Below, piece by piece: positions 1-8,191 of a stretch of DNA of 64,000 nucleotides. The DNA comes from JAAEKA01 sp049299095 (GTDB taxonomy: Bacteria > Chloroflexota > Anaerolineae > JAAEKA01), in contig JBAQWV010000022.1 of NCBI GenBank assembly GCA_049299095.1, positions 1 through 64,000 of the forward strand. Reading direction: 5' to 3'. The translations under genes and the position numbers were made by a program. Every line of letters begins with the position of its first letter. Position 1 is the first letter of the stretch. The notes beneath the pieces were generated by a model, which was given only the letters and a program-made list of their open reading frames with translations, was not told the origin of the DNA and made no database searches.

Positions 1-1086
1 CGCCCGCTGGACGCACTCGCCGCGCTGCCCACTGAGCATCCCTATGCGGTTCTCGGCGCGGCGCGCGTGCAGGCCGCCTTAGCCAGCTTCATCGCGCTGA
101 CGCGCGAAATCGGCCTGCCGTATGTGGGTGGCGACGAAAACATGCTGCTGCCGACCGCGGTGGGCGCGCTGCGTCCAACGCTGCTCGCACCGCAGGCGCA
201 AGCCAACGGCGATGTGCGCGGCAAAGCGCCGCTGCTGATCGTTGGTTTCACCGGCCTGCGCGACTTTTATCCTGAACTGATTGCTGAAAACCTGACCAAG
301 CAGGGCTTCCCGACCCGCGCAGCCTTCCTGCCGCTCGATTTGCTCACCAGTCAAAGCGACCGCAACAGCATTCACCTGGCGCAAGCGTTGGATGAACGCG
401 CGCGGCGACTGCGGTTGGGCGAGGCGCTTAAGCGGTTGGTACAGCCAGGCGAACGCATCGGCCTGCCCGCAGTGCTGGGGCTGGACGATCACATCGCGGC
501 CATGAGTGATCTGCAACAGGCTGCGGGCGCTGTAATCTTCGAGATTCCCACCCTGCCGCCCAGCGCGCCGGGGATGCGGCTCTTCAAGGCACTGCGCAGC
601 AAGCTGTGGAGCCTCGGCGTGCGCGTCGATTCGGGCATGCGCGCCATCAGTGCCAACACCGCGCCGCCCAACGGCACGGCGGGCAGCGTGCAGTCGGTGG
701 AAACCGCCACCAGCTCACGCCCGCTCAAGCACCGTGCGCGTCGCTATCTGCTTGCCACTGGTGGCATCCTCGGCGGCGGTTTCGACAGCGACCACACGGG
801 CCGCGTCTGGGAAACGGTCTTTGGCCTGCCGCTTACCATTCCGCAGCAGCGTTACCACTGGTTCCGCCCGCAGTTTATGGACCCCGCCGGGCAACCAGTT
901 TTCCGCGGCGGTGTGGCCGTCAATGCCGCACTGCAACCGGTGAACGCGGCCGGGCAGGCTTTGTACACCAATCTATGGGTTGCGGGCGGCGCGTTGGCCG
1001 GCGCAGACCCCATTCAAGAACGCAGCCTGGAGGGCATCGCCCTTGCCAGCGGCATGGCCGCGGCCCAGGCTATGTTGAACCAATAG
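1..1086 (+). CDS. glpB: Anaerobic glycerol-3-phosphate dehydrogenase subunit B, 5'-truncated
   Basis: The frame is open from base 1, so the N-terminus lies outside the window; about 361 codons are present. The protein resembles GlpB, the flavoprotein subunit that works with GlpA and GlpC to oxidise sn-glycerol-3-phosphate to dihydroxyacetone phosphate and pass electrons to the membrane quinone pool. Visible signs are the segment PLLIVGFTGLRDFYPELIAE and a late glycine-rich stretch (YLLATGGILGGGF) typical of the FAD-binding fold in this family. glpC follows after 14 bases, which supports the call. GlpA would be expected just upstream, out of view. Confidence 0.88.
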   Translation, partial: RPLDALAALPTEHPYAVLGAARVQAALASFIALTREIGLPYVGGDENMLLPTAVGALRPTLLAPQAQANGDVRGKAPLLIVGFTGLRDFYPELIAENLTKQGFPTRAAFLPLDLLTSQSDRNSIHLAQALDERARRLRLGEALKRLVQPGERIGLPAVLGLDDHIAAMSDLQQAAGAVIFEIPTLPPSAPGMRLFKALRSKLWSLGVRVDSGMRAISANTAPPNGTAGSVQSVETATSSRPLKHRARRYLLATGGILGGGFDSDHTGRVWETVFGLPLTIPQQRYHWFRPQFMDPAGQPVFRGGVAVNAALQPVNAAGQALYTNLWVAGGALAGADPIQERSLEGIALASGMAAAQAMLNQ

Positions 1087-1100
1087 CTGGAGGATTTCTT

Positions 1101-2378
1101 ATGCCAATGCACACACAATCCTGGGAATCGGTCGGGCCAACGCTCGACGAGTGCATCAAGTGCAATATCTGCACCAGCTATTGCCCGGTGGCCGCGGTCA
1201 CAGATAAATTCCACGGCCCCAAGTATTCCGGCCCACAGGCGCAACGCTTCCGCGAAAATGGCCAGCCGCAGTCGCCAGATCATTCGGTGGACTATTGCTC
1301 CGGCTGCCGCGTGTGCAACGAAGTGTGCCCTACCGGCGTGCGCATTGCAGAACTGAACGCGCGCGCCCGCGCGCAGGCTGCCGCGGAGCATGGCATCCCA
1401 CTGCGCAATCGGCTGCTGGGCCGCAGCGACATGCTGGGCAAGATGGGCATGATCGCGCCGCATCTGGCGAACTTTGCCATGAGCAATGGCCTGGTGCGCA
1501 GCATCGCGCAGGGGGTGATGGGCGTATCCAAGGGCGCGCAGATGCCGCAGTGGAGCACGCACGGCACATTCGCTGCCTGGTTGAAGCGCACCGCGCCGCA
1601 GCGTTTGAAGTCGGAGCGCAAAGTGGTCTATTTCCACGGCTGTTCCACGATGTACTACGAGCCGTTTGTCGGGCAGGCCGCGATGGCAGTGTTTGAACAC
1701 AACGGCTTCGAAGTGATCATCCCGGAGCAAGGCTGCTGTGGCCTGCCGCTGCTGAACAACGCTGAATTCCCCGCCGCCGAAACCTACCACCGCCACAACC
1801 TGGAATGGCTGACCCCCTACGCGCGTCAGGGCTATCCCATCATCGGTACCAGCACCAGTTGCACGTTGACCTTGCAGGAAGAAGCCCCTGATATGCTGGA
1901 CATCCACACGCCGGAAGCGCACGAACTGTCAATGGCGGTATGGGATATGTTCGCCTGGTTGCGTGAGCTGCACCAGAACGGCCAGCTCAAGACCGATTTC
2001 CAGCCGATCAACTTGGTGCTGCCCTATCATCCGCCCTGCCAGTACCGCGCCCACCACCTCGGTTCGCCGGTGATGGACATTCTGCCGCTGATCCCTGGGC
2101 TGGATGTGCGGGAAAGCCGGGCGCGTTGCTGTGGCGGCGCGGGCACATATGTCTATAAGAAAGAAAAGTACCAAATCGCGATGGACGTTGGCAAGGAGCT
2201 GTTCAGCTTTATCGCGGATCAGGGTTCTGATGTGACCATGACAGCCTGTACCTCGGAAACCTGCCGCTGGCACATCGAAGGGGCCACCCACATCCCCTGT
2301 CGCCATCCCATTGAGGTTGTGGCCGCGGCCTATGGCCTGTACGATCTGGAAAAGCGGCAACTGATCAGCCGCGCGTAA
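1101..2378 (+). CDS. glpC: Anaerobic glycerol-3-phosphate dehydrogenase subunit C (Fe-S, CCG domains)
   Basis: A 425-residue protein starting at the ATG preceded by CTGGAGGA. The frame stays open far upstream, but that part is out-of-frame glpB. Two ferredoxin-like 4Fe-4S motifs lie near the N-terminus (C18-x2-C21-x2-C24-x3-C28, and CSGCRVCNEVCP about 35 residues later). Two cysteine-rich CCG-type blocks follow (EQGCCGLPLL and RARCCGGAGTY), as in GlpC and heterodisulfide reductase subunits. GlpC anchors the GlpAB dimer at the membrane and hands electrons to quinone. It sits in one transcription unit with glpB and the next two genes. Confidence 0.93.
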   Translation: MPMHTQSWESVGPTLDECIKCNICTSYCPVAAVTDKFHGPKYSGPQAQRFRENGQPQSPDHSVDYCSGCRVCNEVCPTGVRIAELNARARAQAAAEHGIPLRNRLLGRSDMLGKMGMIAPHLANFAMSNGLVRSIAQGVMGVSKGAQMPQWSTHGTFAAWLKRTAPQRLKSERKVVYFHGCSTMYYEPFVGQAAMAVFEHNGFEVIIPEQGCCGLPLLNNAEFPAAETYHRHNLEWLTPYARQGYPIIGTSTSCTLTLQEEAPDMLDIHTPEAHELSMAVWDMFAWLRELHQNGQLKTDFQPINLVLPYHPPCQYRAHHLGSPVMDILPLIPGLDVRESRARCCGGAGTYVYKKEKYQIAMDVGKELFSFIADQGSDVTMTACTSETCRWHIEGATHIPCRHPIEVVAAAYGLYDLEKRQLISRA

Positions 2379-2381
2379 CCC

Positions 2382-2912
2382 ATGAAACTACAAAACAAAC
2401 ACATCGCTTTTCTGATCGGCCCCGGCTTCGAGGATTTAGAGTTCTGGGCTGTTTACATGCGTTTGATCGAAGAAGGCGCGCAGGTCACGGTGGTAGGCGT
2501 CAAGCAGGGCGAAACCCATGCCAGCAAGAGCGGCGGATTGACCGCCACTGCGCAGGCCGCGGCCGCCGATGTCACCGCCAATCAGTTTGATGCCATCGTC
2601 ATACCGGGCGGCTGGGCGCCGGACAAGATTCGTCGCTACCCAGCCATCACCGCGTTGGTGCATGACCTCGACGCGCAGGGCAAGATCGTCGGCATGATCT
2701 GTCACGCCGGGTTGGTAGGCATCTCGGCCAAAATCGTGGCCGGTCACCGCGCCACCGGTTCACTCGGTATCAAGGACGATCTGATCAACGCGGGGGCCAC
2801 TTGGGTGGATGAACCAGCGTTTCGCGACGGCAACCAGGTTTGGGGGCGCGTCGTTGAAGACATTCCTGCGTTCAACCGCGAGCTGATCAAGGCGCTCGCC
2901 CATAATGCGTAG
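2382..2912 (+). CDS. DJ-1/PfpI family protein (glutamine amidotransferase-like fold)
   Basis: A 176-residue single-domain protein of the DJ-1/PfpI superfamily. The nucleophile elbow is GMICHAG with Cys107-His108, and the conserved acidic residue is in GFEDLEFW (Glu17 or Glu20). Relatives are described as proteases, glyoxalases or deglycases acting on dicarbonyl damage; which applies here cannot be told from sequence. It begins three bases after the glpC stop. A role in removing reactive triose by-products would fit the glycerol/dihydroxyacetone context, but that is inference. The usual ICHGP turn is ICHAG here. Confidence 0.8.
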   Translation: MKLQNKHIAFLIGPGFEDLEFWAVYMRLIEEGAQVTVVGVKQGETHASKSGGLTATAQAAAADVTANQFDAIVIPGGWAPDKIRRYPAITALVHDLDAQGKIVGMICHAGLVGISAKIVAGHRATGSLGIKDDLINAGATWVDEPAFRDGNQVWGRVVEDIPAFNRELIKALAHNA

Positions 2913-2949
2913 TACGCAATATGCTCTCTAGTCGCGGGAAACAACACAC

Positions 2950-5457
2950 ATGGTAAGTCTTGTTCTTGTATCTCACAGTGCTGAGTTAGCTGCAGCCGTC
3001 AAGGCGCTGGCCGAACAACAAACGCAAGGCCGCGCGGCCATCGCCGCGGTCGGCGGCACGGGCGATCCTGTCCAACCCTTCGGCACCGACGCGATGGCAA
3101 TTCTGGCAGCCATCGAAAGCGTCTATAGCGACGACGGTGTGCTGGTGCTGATGGACCTCGGCAGCGCGATTATGAGCGCCGAGACTGCGCTGGAGTTTAT
3201 GGATCCCGACCAAGCTGCGCGCGTGCGTCTGGTGGCCGCGCCCTTTGTCGAAGGTGCAATGGCCGCCTCGGTGCAGGCTTCAATAGATATGGGCATCGAG
3301 GCGGTGGCCGCAGAAGCACGCGATGCCTTGCGCCCGAAGCTGGAAAGCCTGGGCGAGGCGACCGTCAGCGCGTTAGAGCCAGCCCACGCCCCATCGTCCC
3401 CCTTCGCCGCGGTTAGCGGTGAAGCGCAACTGTCCAACGCCGCGGGACTGCACTTCGGCCCCGCGGTGCAGTTCGTCCAACTGGCCGCCAGCTTTGCCGC
3501 CACCATCACCGTGCGCAATACCAGCACCGGCGCAGGTCCGGCGGACGCCAAGCGTTTCAATCAAGTGCTGGCGTTAGGCGCAGAGCTAAACCACGTTATC
3601 GCGATCACCGCGGACGGGCCGGACGCCCAGGACGCAGTGGACGCGCTGCAAGCACTGGCCGCGGCCGGCTTTGGCGAACTGGAGCGCGCCCAGCCCGCCG
3701 CGCCGCCTGCTGTCCCGGTGACGACCATCGCGCGCGGGCGCAGCACCTGGTCAGGCATCGCGGCATCGCCGGGCGTTGCCATCGGTCAAGCAATACGGCT
3801 GGAGCAAGCGGCCGCCGGTGCGCCTGCGCGGCGTGTCGTGGCCGACACCGCGGCAGAATGGCAACGGTATCGCACGGCAGCAGAGCAGGCACGCGCTGAT
3901 CTCAGCACGCTGGCGGCTCGCTTGCAGCGCGAGCTGGGTGAGGCGCAAAGCCGCATTTTTCAGGCGCACGCACTGCTGCTGGCAGACGAAGACGTGGCCG
4001 GGCAGGTGCGCGCGGCCATTGAAAAAGACCGTGTTAACGCGGAAGCTGCGCTGTACGACGTGTTGCACGGCGAGGCGCAGCGCTTGCAGCGCATGGAAGG
4101 CGCACGTTTTCAGGAGCGCGCTGCCGATCTGCACGACGTGGCGGCACGGCTGCTGCGCACGCTGACCGGCGATGCCGCGCCGCCCCCATTGGATCTGCCA
4201 GAGCAGGCCATCATCGTGGCAGATGACCTTGCGCCGTCGCAAACTGCCACCCTCGACCGCGGCCGTGTGATGGCATTCGCCACGGCGCTGGGCGGCCCCA
4301 CTGCCCATACCGCCATTCTGGCGCGCAGCATGGGGATTCCCGCGGTGGTCGGCCTGGGCGAGGACGCATTGGCACAAGTACAATCGGGCATGACACTGGC
4401 GCTGGATGGCAACGCGGGTGTGTTGGTGCTAGAGCCGGACGCGCCGACGGTGGCCGCGTTTACCGCGCAACACGCGGCCGAGCAGGCCGCGCGCGTGGCT
4501 GCGCAAACCGCCGCGCAGAGTCAGGCGCGCACCGCCGACGGGCACGCGGTGGAAGTGGTGGCGAATCTGGCGACTGCGGCGGAGGCGGACGCGGCGCTGC
4601 AAGCTGGCGCGCAGGGGGTGGGTCTGCTACGCACCGAGTTTTTGTTCCAGGACCGCCACGAACCACCCGATGAAGAGGAGCAATACGCGATCTACCGGCA
4701 GGTGGCCGCGACCTTGTCTGGCAGGCCGCTGGTAATCCGCACGCTAGACATCGGTGGCGACAAGCCTGCACCCTACCTGCACCTGCCCGCGGAGGCCAAT
4801 CCCTTCCTCGGCTGGCGTGCCATTCGCATTTCCCTGGCGATGCCTGCGTTTTTCAAGGTGCAATTACGCGCCATTTTACGCGCAGCCGCGCACGGCCAGG
4901 TGCTGGTGATGTTTCCGATGATCGCCACTGTCGAGGAAGTGGTGCAGGCGCGGGCGTTACTGGCCGAGGCCGCGGCCGAGTTGGCCGCGCAGGCGGTGCC
5001 ACACAACGCGGCTATCGCCGTGGGGGTTATGGTAGAGGTGCCGAGCGCGGCGGTGCTAGCCGATCAGCTTGCGCCGCTGGTGGACTTTTTCAGCATCGGC
5101 ACCAACGACCTGACACAATACACCTTTGCTGCGGATCGCGGCAACGCGCGCGTGGCCGGGTTGGGCGACGCCTTGCATCCTGCGGTGTTACGCCAGATCG
5201 CGCGTGTGATTGATGCTGCGCACGCCGCGGGGAAATGGGTTGGATTGTGCGGTGAGCTGGCCGGGCGATCTGAGGCTGTCCCGATTCTGCTAGGCCTGGG
5301 GCTGGATGAATTCAGCATGGCTGCGGCGGCCATTCCCGCGGCCAAGGCGCAGTTAAGCCGGTTGACGTTGCCCGCGGCGCGCCAACTGGCGCGGCTGGCG
5401 TTGGACATGCCAGACGCGGCCAGCGTGAAGGAACTGGTGTTGCGCAGCGGGTGCTAG
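2950..5457 (+). CDS. dhaM: Multidomain PTS protein: DhaM (EIIA-Man-like) + HPr + Enzyme I
   Basis: An 835-residue fusion. Residues 1-125 form an EIIA-mannose-like DhaM domain with the phosphorylatable His9 in LVSHS. Residues about 157-245 are HPr-like, with His168 in AAGLHFGPA. From about 262 to the end is Enzyme I, with the phospho-His453 in GGPTAHTAILARSMG and the PEP-site Cys767 in GLCGELAG. Such fusions pass phosphate from PEP through EI and HPr to DhaM, which rephosphorylates ADP on DhaL so that DhaK can phosphorylate dihydroxyacetone. DhaK and DhaL are not in view. Oddity: the Arg that normally follows the HPr active-site His (GLHARPA) is Gly here. Strong hairpin terminator follows. Confidence 0.9.
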   Translation: MVSLVLVSHSAELAAAVKALAEQQTQGRAAIAAVGGTGDPVQPFGTDAMAILAAIESVYSDDGVLVLMDLGSAIMSAETALEFMDPDQAARVRLVAAPFVEGAMAASVQASIDMGIEAVAAEARDALRPKLESLGEATVSALEPAHAPSSPFAAVSGEAQLSNAAGLHFGPAVQFVQLAASFAATITVRNTSTGAGPADAKRFNQVLALGAELNHVIAITADGPDAQDAVDALQALAAAGFGELERAQPAAPPAVPVTTIARGRSTWSGIAASPGVAIGQAIRLEQAAAGAPARRVVADTAAEWQRYRTAAEQARADLSTLAARLQRELGEAQSRIFQAHALLLADEDVAGQVRAAIEKDRVNAEAALYDVLHGEAQRLQRMEGARFQERAADLHDVAARLLRTLTGDAAPPPLDLPEQAIIVADDLAPSQTATLDRGRVMAFATALGGPTAHTAILARSMGIPAVVGLGEDALAQVQSGMTLALDGNAGVLVLEPDAPTVAAFTAQHAAEQAARVAAQTAAQSQARTADGHAVEVVANLATAAEADAALQAGAQGVGLLRTEFLFQDRHEPPDEEEQYAIYRQVAATLSGRPLVIRTLDIGGDKPAPYLHLPAEANPFLGWRAIRISLAMPAFFKVQLRAILRAAAHGQVLVMFPMIATVEEVVQARALLAEAAAELAAQAVPHNAAIAVGVMVEVPSAAVLADQLAPLVDFFSIGTNDLTQYTFAADRGNARVAGLGDALHPAVLRQIARVIDAAHAAGKWVGLCGELAGRSEAVPILLGLGLDEFSMAAAAIPAAKAQLSRLTLPAARQLARLALDMPDAASVKELVLRSGC

Positions 5458-5485
5458 CTCGCTTGCACAACGCGAACTAAAAAAG

Positions 5486-5526
5486 AAAGCCGGAACGCAG
5501 GTGCATTGCCTGGTTCCGGCTTTTTG
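5486..5526 (+). terminator. Intrinsic terminator after the glp/dhaM unit
   Basis: An 11-bp perfect stem (AAAGCCGGAAC at 5486-5496 with GTTCCGGCTTT at 5513-5523) closes a 16-base loop and runs into a T tract. It lies 29 bases after the dhaM fusion. The A-rich 5' side could also serve the converging pentapeptide gene. Confidence 0.88.
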
Positions 5527-5545
5527 TGTGGTCTGTACTAGGCGT

Positions 5546-6004
5546 TTATAGCTGAAAGACCGCGCCAACGCCAGCCGGGTCGAAGCCCACCGTCCAGCGG
5601 GTGTAGGAATTGTAGCGCGCGCCTTGCAGTTGTGTGCCGGCGAGGTCGGCGTCCAGCAGATTCGCATTCAGCAGCACGGCTTCGCGCAGATCGGCCCCGC
5701 GCAGGATCGCCCCGCGCAGGTTGGCCGCGAATAGGTTGGCGCGCTGCAGGTTCGCACCGGTAAGGTCGGCCAGCGCGAGATCGGCGCTGCCGAGGTCGGT
5801 AGCTGCGAGGTTGGCGCCGGCGAGGTTGCTGTCGCCCAGGTTGGCGCTGCTCAGGTCGGCCCCGTGGAAATCGGCCGCGGCCAGATCCGTGTTGAACAGC
5901 CCGATGGATGACAAGTCCTGGCCACCGAAGTAGGGCTGTGCGCCGGCCGCGCGGGCCAGTCGCATCGTCTCACGCACATCGTCTTCTTTCAGAAATGGAA
6001 CCAT
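5546..6004 (-). CDS. Pentapeptide-repeat protein
   Basis: A 152-residue protein. After about 25 N-terminal residues (MVPFLKEDDVRETMRLARA) it consists of about 18 consecutive A(D/N)LXX pentapeptides, such as ADFHG ADLSS ANLGD SNLAG, which should fold as a right-handed quadrilateral beta-helix. The C-terminal cap contains YNSYTRWTVGFDP, a tail common in pentapeptide proteins. No enzymatic residues are apparent. Some family members bind DNA gyrase, but most have no known role, and nothing here indicates a partner. It converges on the glp/dhaM unit and has no obvious operon partner. Confidence 0.85.
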   Translation of the reverse strand: MVPFLKEDDVRETMRLARAAGAQPYFGGQDLSSIGLFNTDLAAADFHGADLSSANLGDSNLAGANLAATDLGSADLALADLTGANLQRANLFAANLRGAILRGADLREAVLLNANLLDADLAGTQLQGARYNSYTRWTVGFDPAGVGAVFQL

Positions 6005-6079
6005 ACGACCACCTCATGTACGAAGTAGCTCATGACATAAAGCATAATGAATGTAGGATAATGGGTGCTGGAAGCAGTG

Positions 6080-6823
6080 TTAAAGCTCGTCCTGTGCTTT
6101 GGAATTAAAGCGCACCAGCTTGGGCCAATCAATTGAGCCGTCTATAGCGCAAAATTCGTTACTGAATTCTCTGGTAAACCGATTGATCATTTGCGCATAA
6201 GCATGTTCAAACTCGGCGTTCATCTCGCGTGCTTGATGACCAACCGGCTCGATGATTTCAGTGTACAGCTCACGATTGCCTGATATGAACTCCCAGAAGC
6301 GCTGCCCACATAGCTTGAAATAATCACCTTTGTCGGGATTATCATCGCGGCCATAGCAGCAACCATTTACGGAAACGATAATTAACTGAGAGTTACTGGT
6401 GCGTAGCGTTCTTTGGGCCGCTTTGAAATCAGTGGTCATTTTCTGGATTTGTGAGCTGTTACCCCAGTTTGGCCCGGATTTAATCGCGACGATGTATCTT
6501 TTGCTATCCTTGTCGAACTCAAGATCAATGTTTTTGATACCTGATTTCCAACCATTATAAACCTGCTTGTTGATAAAAATGGCAAACTGCTCCAGCCAGT
6601 CACCAAAAATAGTTTCTTCGTTGGAAGAAATGTGAGCATCTACAAAGCCTTTGACAAGCTGTTCTGCTGTCAGGATGTGCTTCGCTTTGTATAAATAAGG
6701 GTTTTTGCGGCGTAAAACCTGAGCCAATCTCAAGCTGTCAAGACTGCGGATGCGCTTGTCATGAAACCGCCCGATATTCTCTTCAACGTATCGAAATGCG
6801 TCATCCAGATTAAGCTGGTTCAT
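6080..6823 (-). CDS. Probable type II restriction endonuclease (PD-(D/E)XK, PmeII-like)
   Basis: A 247-residue protein. The likely catalytic core is IDLEFDKDSKRYIVAIKSG followed by PNWGNSSQ, which fits the D-x(n)-(D/E)-x-K pattern of PD-(D/E)XK nucleases. From memory it resembles the PmeII family of type II enzymes; this was not checked by a search and the recognition site is unknown. It starts 18 bases after the stop of the adjacent methyltransferase and is transcribed with it, so the two form a restriction-modification pair with the methylase first. Base composition is clearly more AT-rich than the surroundings, which suggests acquisition by transfer. Confidence 0.75.
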   Translation of the reverse strand: MNQLNLDDAFRYVEENIGRFHDKRIRSLDSLRLAQVLRRKNPYLYKAKHILTAEQLVKGFVDAHISSNEETIFGDWLEQFAIFINKQVYNGWKSGIKNIDLEFDKDSKRYIVAIKSGPNWGNSSQIQKMTTDFKAAQRTLRTSNSQLIIVSVNGCCYGRDDNPDKGDYFKLCGQRFWEFISGNRELYTEIIEPVGHQAREMNAEFEHAYAQMINRFTREFSNEFCAIDGSIDWPKLVRFNSKAQDEL

Positions 6824-6841
6824 AGTACCCCACCTGATGTG

Positions 6842-7717
6842 TTAAGATGAAACACCATTTTGCGAGTGATGATTGGTCAACTCCTTTACAGCAAACGGCA
6901 ATCTCATCTGCACTTCGGACGTGCGCTCAGTGGCGGTGTCTACGTTTTCCGCCAATAAATCTACACCGATGAAATGGCGCGATAGCTCAATAGCAGCCAC
7001 CGCAGTAGTACCAGACCCGATGAAAGGATCAAGAACGACATCGCCTGGCTGGGTGAACAACTTGATAAACCACTTGGGCAGGTCCAGCGGGAAGGCTGCG
7101 CTGTGACGGCGGTTATAACATTCCGTTGCCATGTGCAGCACATTATTGGGATAGACCATCTCCCGGCCCACCCAATTGGAAACGTTCTTGCCAAAACCGC
7201 TCCCTACTTTTGATTCATCGCGCGTAAGGTCGGTTTGGCTTAGCTTGGCCAGACGATCTTTGGCCCAATCACCCACCGGAACCATTACTGCATCCTGATA
7301 CATGGCAAACTGGCGCGACTTGTTAAACTGAATGAGCCGTTCCCAGTTATCGCGGAAACGGTTCGGCCATTTGCCCGGGTGCGAATTCTTCTTGTGCCAC
7401 ATGAATTCTTCGGTCCACAGCCAGCCCTGTCCGCGCATCGCCAGAATCAATTCAAGTACGTAGGTATGCCGTTCCCCATTGACCACGCGCTCTTTGATAT
7501 TTAGAATGAAGGTTCCCGTTGGTTTTAGAACACGCAAAAACTCGGCTGACTTGGGTAAAAACCAGTCAACATACTGATCGGGGCTAATACCCCCATAGGT
7601 GCTTTTGCGCTGATCGGCATAGGGTGGTGAGGTCAAGATGAGATCAATCGAGTTATCCGGTATCTCTTTGAGCAGTGCTTCGCAGTCACCCAATAGAATT
7701 GTATCAAGATATTTCAT
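6842..7717 (-). CDS. DNA methyltransferase (N6-adenine/N4-cytosine, beta class) of the RM pair
   Basis: A 291-residue methyltransferase of the N6/N4 group. The catalytic motif IV, TSPPYADQRKSTYGG, comes near the N-terminus, and the AdoMet-binding motif I, DPFIGSGTTAVAAIELSRHF, near the C-terminus. This is the order of the beta class. SPPY is frequent in N4-cytosine enzymes but also occurs in N6-adenine ones, so the modified base is uncertain. It would protect host DNA from the nuclease encoded directly downstream. The start is ATG at 7717, only 31 bases from the end of a small inverted-repeat element that occupies its promoter region. Confidence 0.9.
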   Translation of the reverse strand: MKYLDTILLGDCEALLKEIPDNSIDLILTSPPYADQRKSTYGGISPDQYVDWFLPKSAEFLRVLKPTGTFILNIKERVVNGERHTYVLELILAMRGQGWLWTEEFMWHKKNSHPGKWPNRFRDNWERLIQFNKSRQFAMYQDAVMVPVGDWAKDRLAKLSQTDLTRDESKVGSGFGKNVSNWVGREMVYPNNVLHMATECYNRRHSAAFPLDLPKWFIKLFTQPGDVVLDPFIGSGTTAVAAIELSRHFIGVDLLAENVDTATERTSEVQMRLPFAVKELTNHHSQNGVSS

Positions 7718-7748
7718 ATACTTGCCTGTATCTACGCTTTTATATCTA

Positions 7749-7888
7749 TAGGAGTTACGCAGCTCGTGTCATTTTGAGGAGTAAAAAGACGAGAAATCGC
7801 TGCTTCTGGGAAATGTGGACGAGATTTCTCGCTCCTGCGCTCCTGCGGCGTCGAAACGACAATTTTATGGTCAACTGCGTAAGTCCTA
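7749..7888. mobile_element. MITE-like element with 12-bp terminal inverted repeats and TA flanks
   Basis: The left end reads TAGGAGTTACGCAG (7749-7762) and the right end CTGCGTAAGTCCTA (7875-7888); one is the reverse complement of the other at 13 of 14 positions. The outermost TA on each side could be a target duplication, as for IS630/Tc1-mariner transposition. The interior is a long imperfect dyad: GTGTCATTTTGAG against CGTCGAAACGACA, and CGAGAAATC against GATTTCTCG. It has no transposase gene; small ORFs inside it are by-products of the dyad. It lies between the RM pair and the aromatic operon promoter. Confidence 0.65.
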
Positions 7889-7962
7889 ACCTAATGAACC
7901 AAGTATAAAGTCGGCGCGGGCTTCTGTCAAACAGCCTCCGCCTGTCCACGAATCCGGCTCAT

Positions 7963-7991
7963 TTGACACACGCTGTCTTCTGTGTTACTAT
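7963..7991 (+). promoter_or_regulatory. SigmaA-type promoter of the aromatic amino acid operon leader
   Basis: TTGACA (7963-7968), a 17-bp spacer, then TACTAT (7986-7991). Transcription should begin near 7998, giving a leader of about 310 nt before the first enzyme gene. Confidence 0.7.
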
Positions 7992-8023
7992 CCCGCCACT
8001 GTCGTACGGAAAGACATTTTGTT

Positions 8024-8191
8024 ATGATCACCACGGTCAAGCTGTCTACTCACAGTTCCGTCCGTGCCCAGCAAGGGCACGAGGTGTTTGCTTTGGCACC
8101 GCGCCTGGATTCTTCCTGGCGCGGTTTTTATTTTAGCTACTTTAGCTACCCAAGCAACGCGCTCTACGCGATGACTGACCGGACATCTTGA
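8024..8191 (+). CDS. Putative aromatic leader peptide (Phe/Tyr-rich, attenuation)
   Basis: A 55-codon ORF beginning with ATG at 8024, preceded by GGAAAG at suitable distance. After one Trp codon it carries a dense run of aromatic codons, GFYFSYFSY (8123-8149), with another Tyr at 8168. It ends at TGA 8189-8191, 28 bases before a terminator hairpin. This is the arrangement of classical amino acid operon leaders such as pheL, and the operon downstream makes Phe and Tyr. Caution: the first Phe-Tyr-Phe codons coincide with the T tract after the hairpin at 8099-8124, so part of the signal may be coincidental. Not a known family. Confidence 0.5.
   Translation: MITTVKLSTHSSVRAQQGHEVFALAPRLDSSWRGFYFSYFSYPSNALYAMTDRTS
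8099..8130 (+). terminator. First hairpin of the aromatic leader, terminator-like
   Basis: Arms CCGCGCC (8099-8105) and GGCGCGG (8118-8124) are followed by TTTTTATTTT. It lies inside the putative leader ORF, so translating ribosomes would melt it. It may act as a pause site or as an extra terminator when the leader is untranslated. A smaller hairpin (GTGCCC 8064-8069, GGGCAC 8075-8080) precedes it. Confidence 0.55.

Noticed and set aside
606..1100. N-terminal extension of GlpC
   Set aside because: It is the out-of-frame reading of glpB; the Fe-S domain starts after ATG 1101, which has CTGGAGGA in front.
7675..7949. Small ORFs on both strands over the MITE-like element
   Set aside because: They arise from the dyad sequence (SFRRRRSAGARN-type translations) and show no coding signs.
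8085..8130. T-box riboswitch in the aromatic leader (TGGCACCGCG at 8094-8103 matches the end of the T-box consensus)
   Set aside because: The sequences flanking the would-be bulge (TTTGCT upstream, GGTTTTTA downstream) cannot pair as the antiterminator helix, and only about 95 nt separate it from the predicted transcript start, too short for a normal stem I. The leader-peptide model explains more of the structure. A covariance-model search would settle it.
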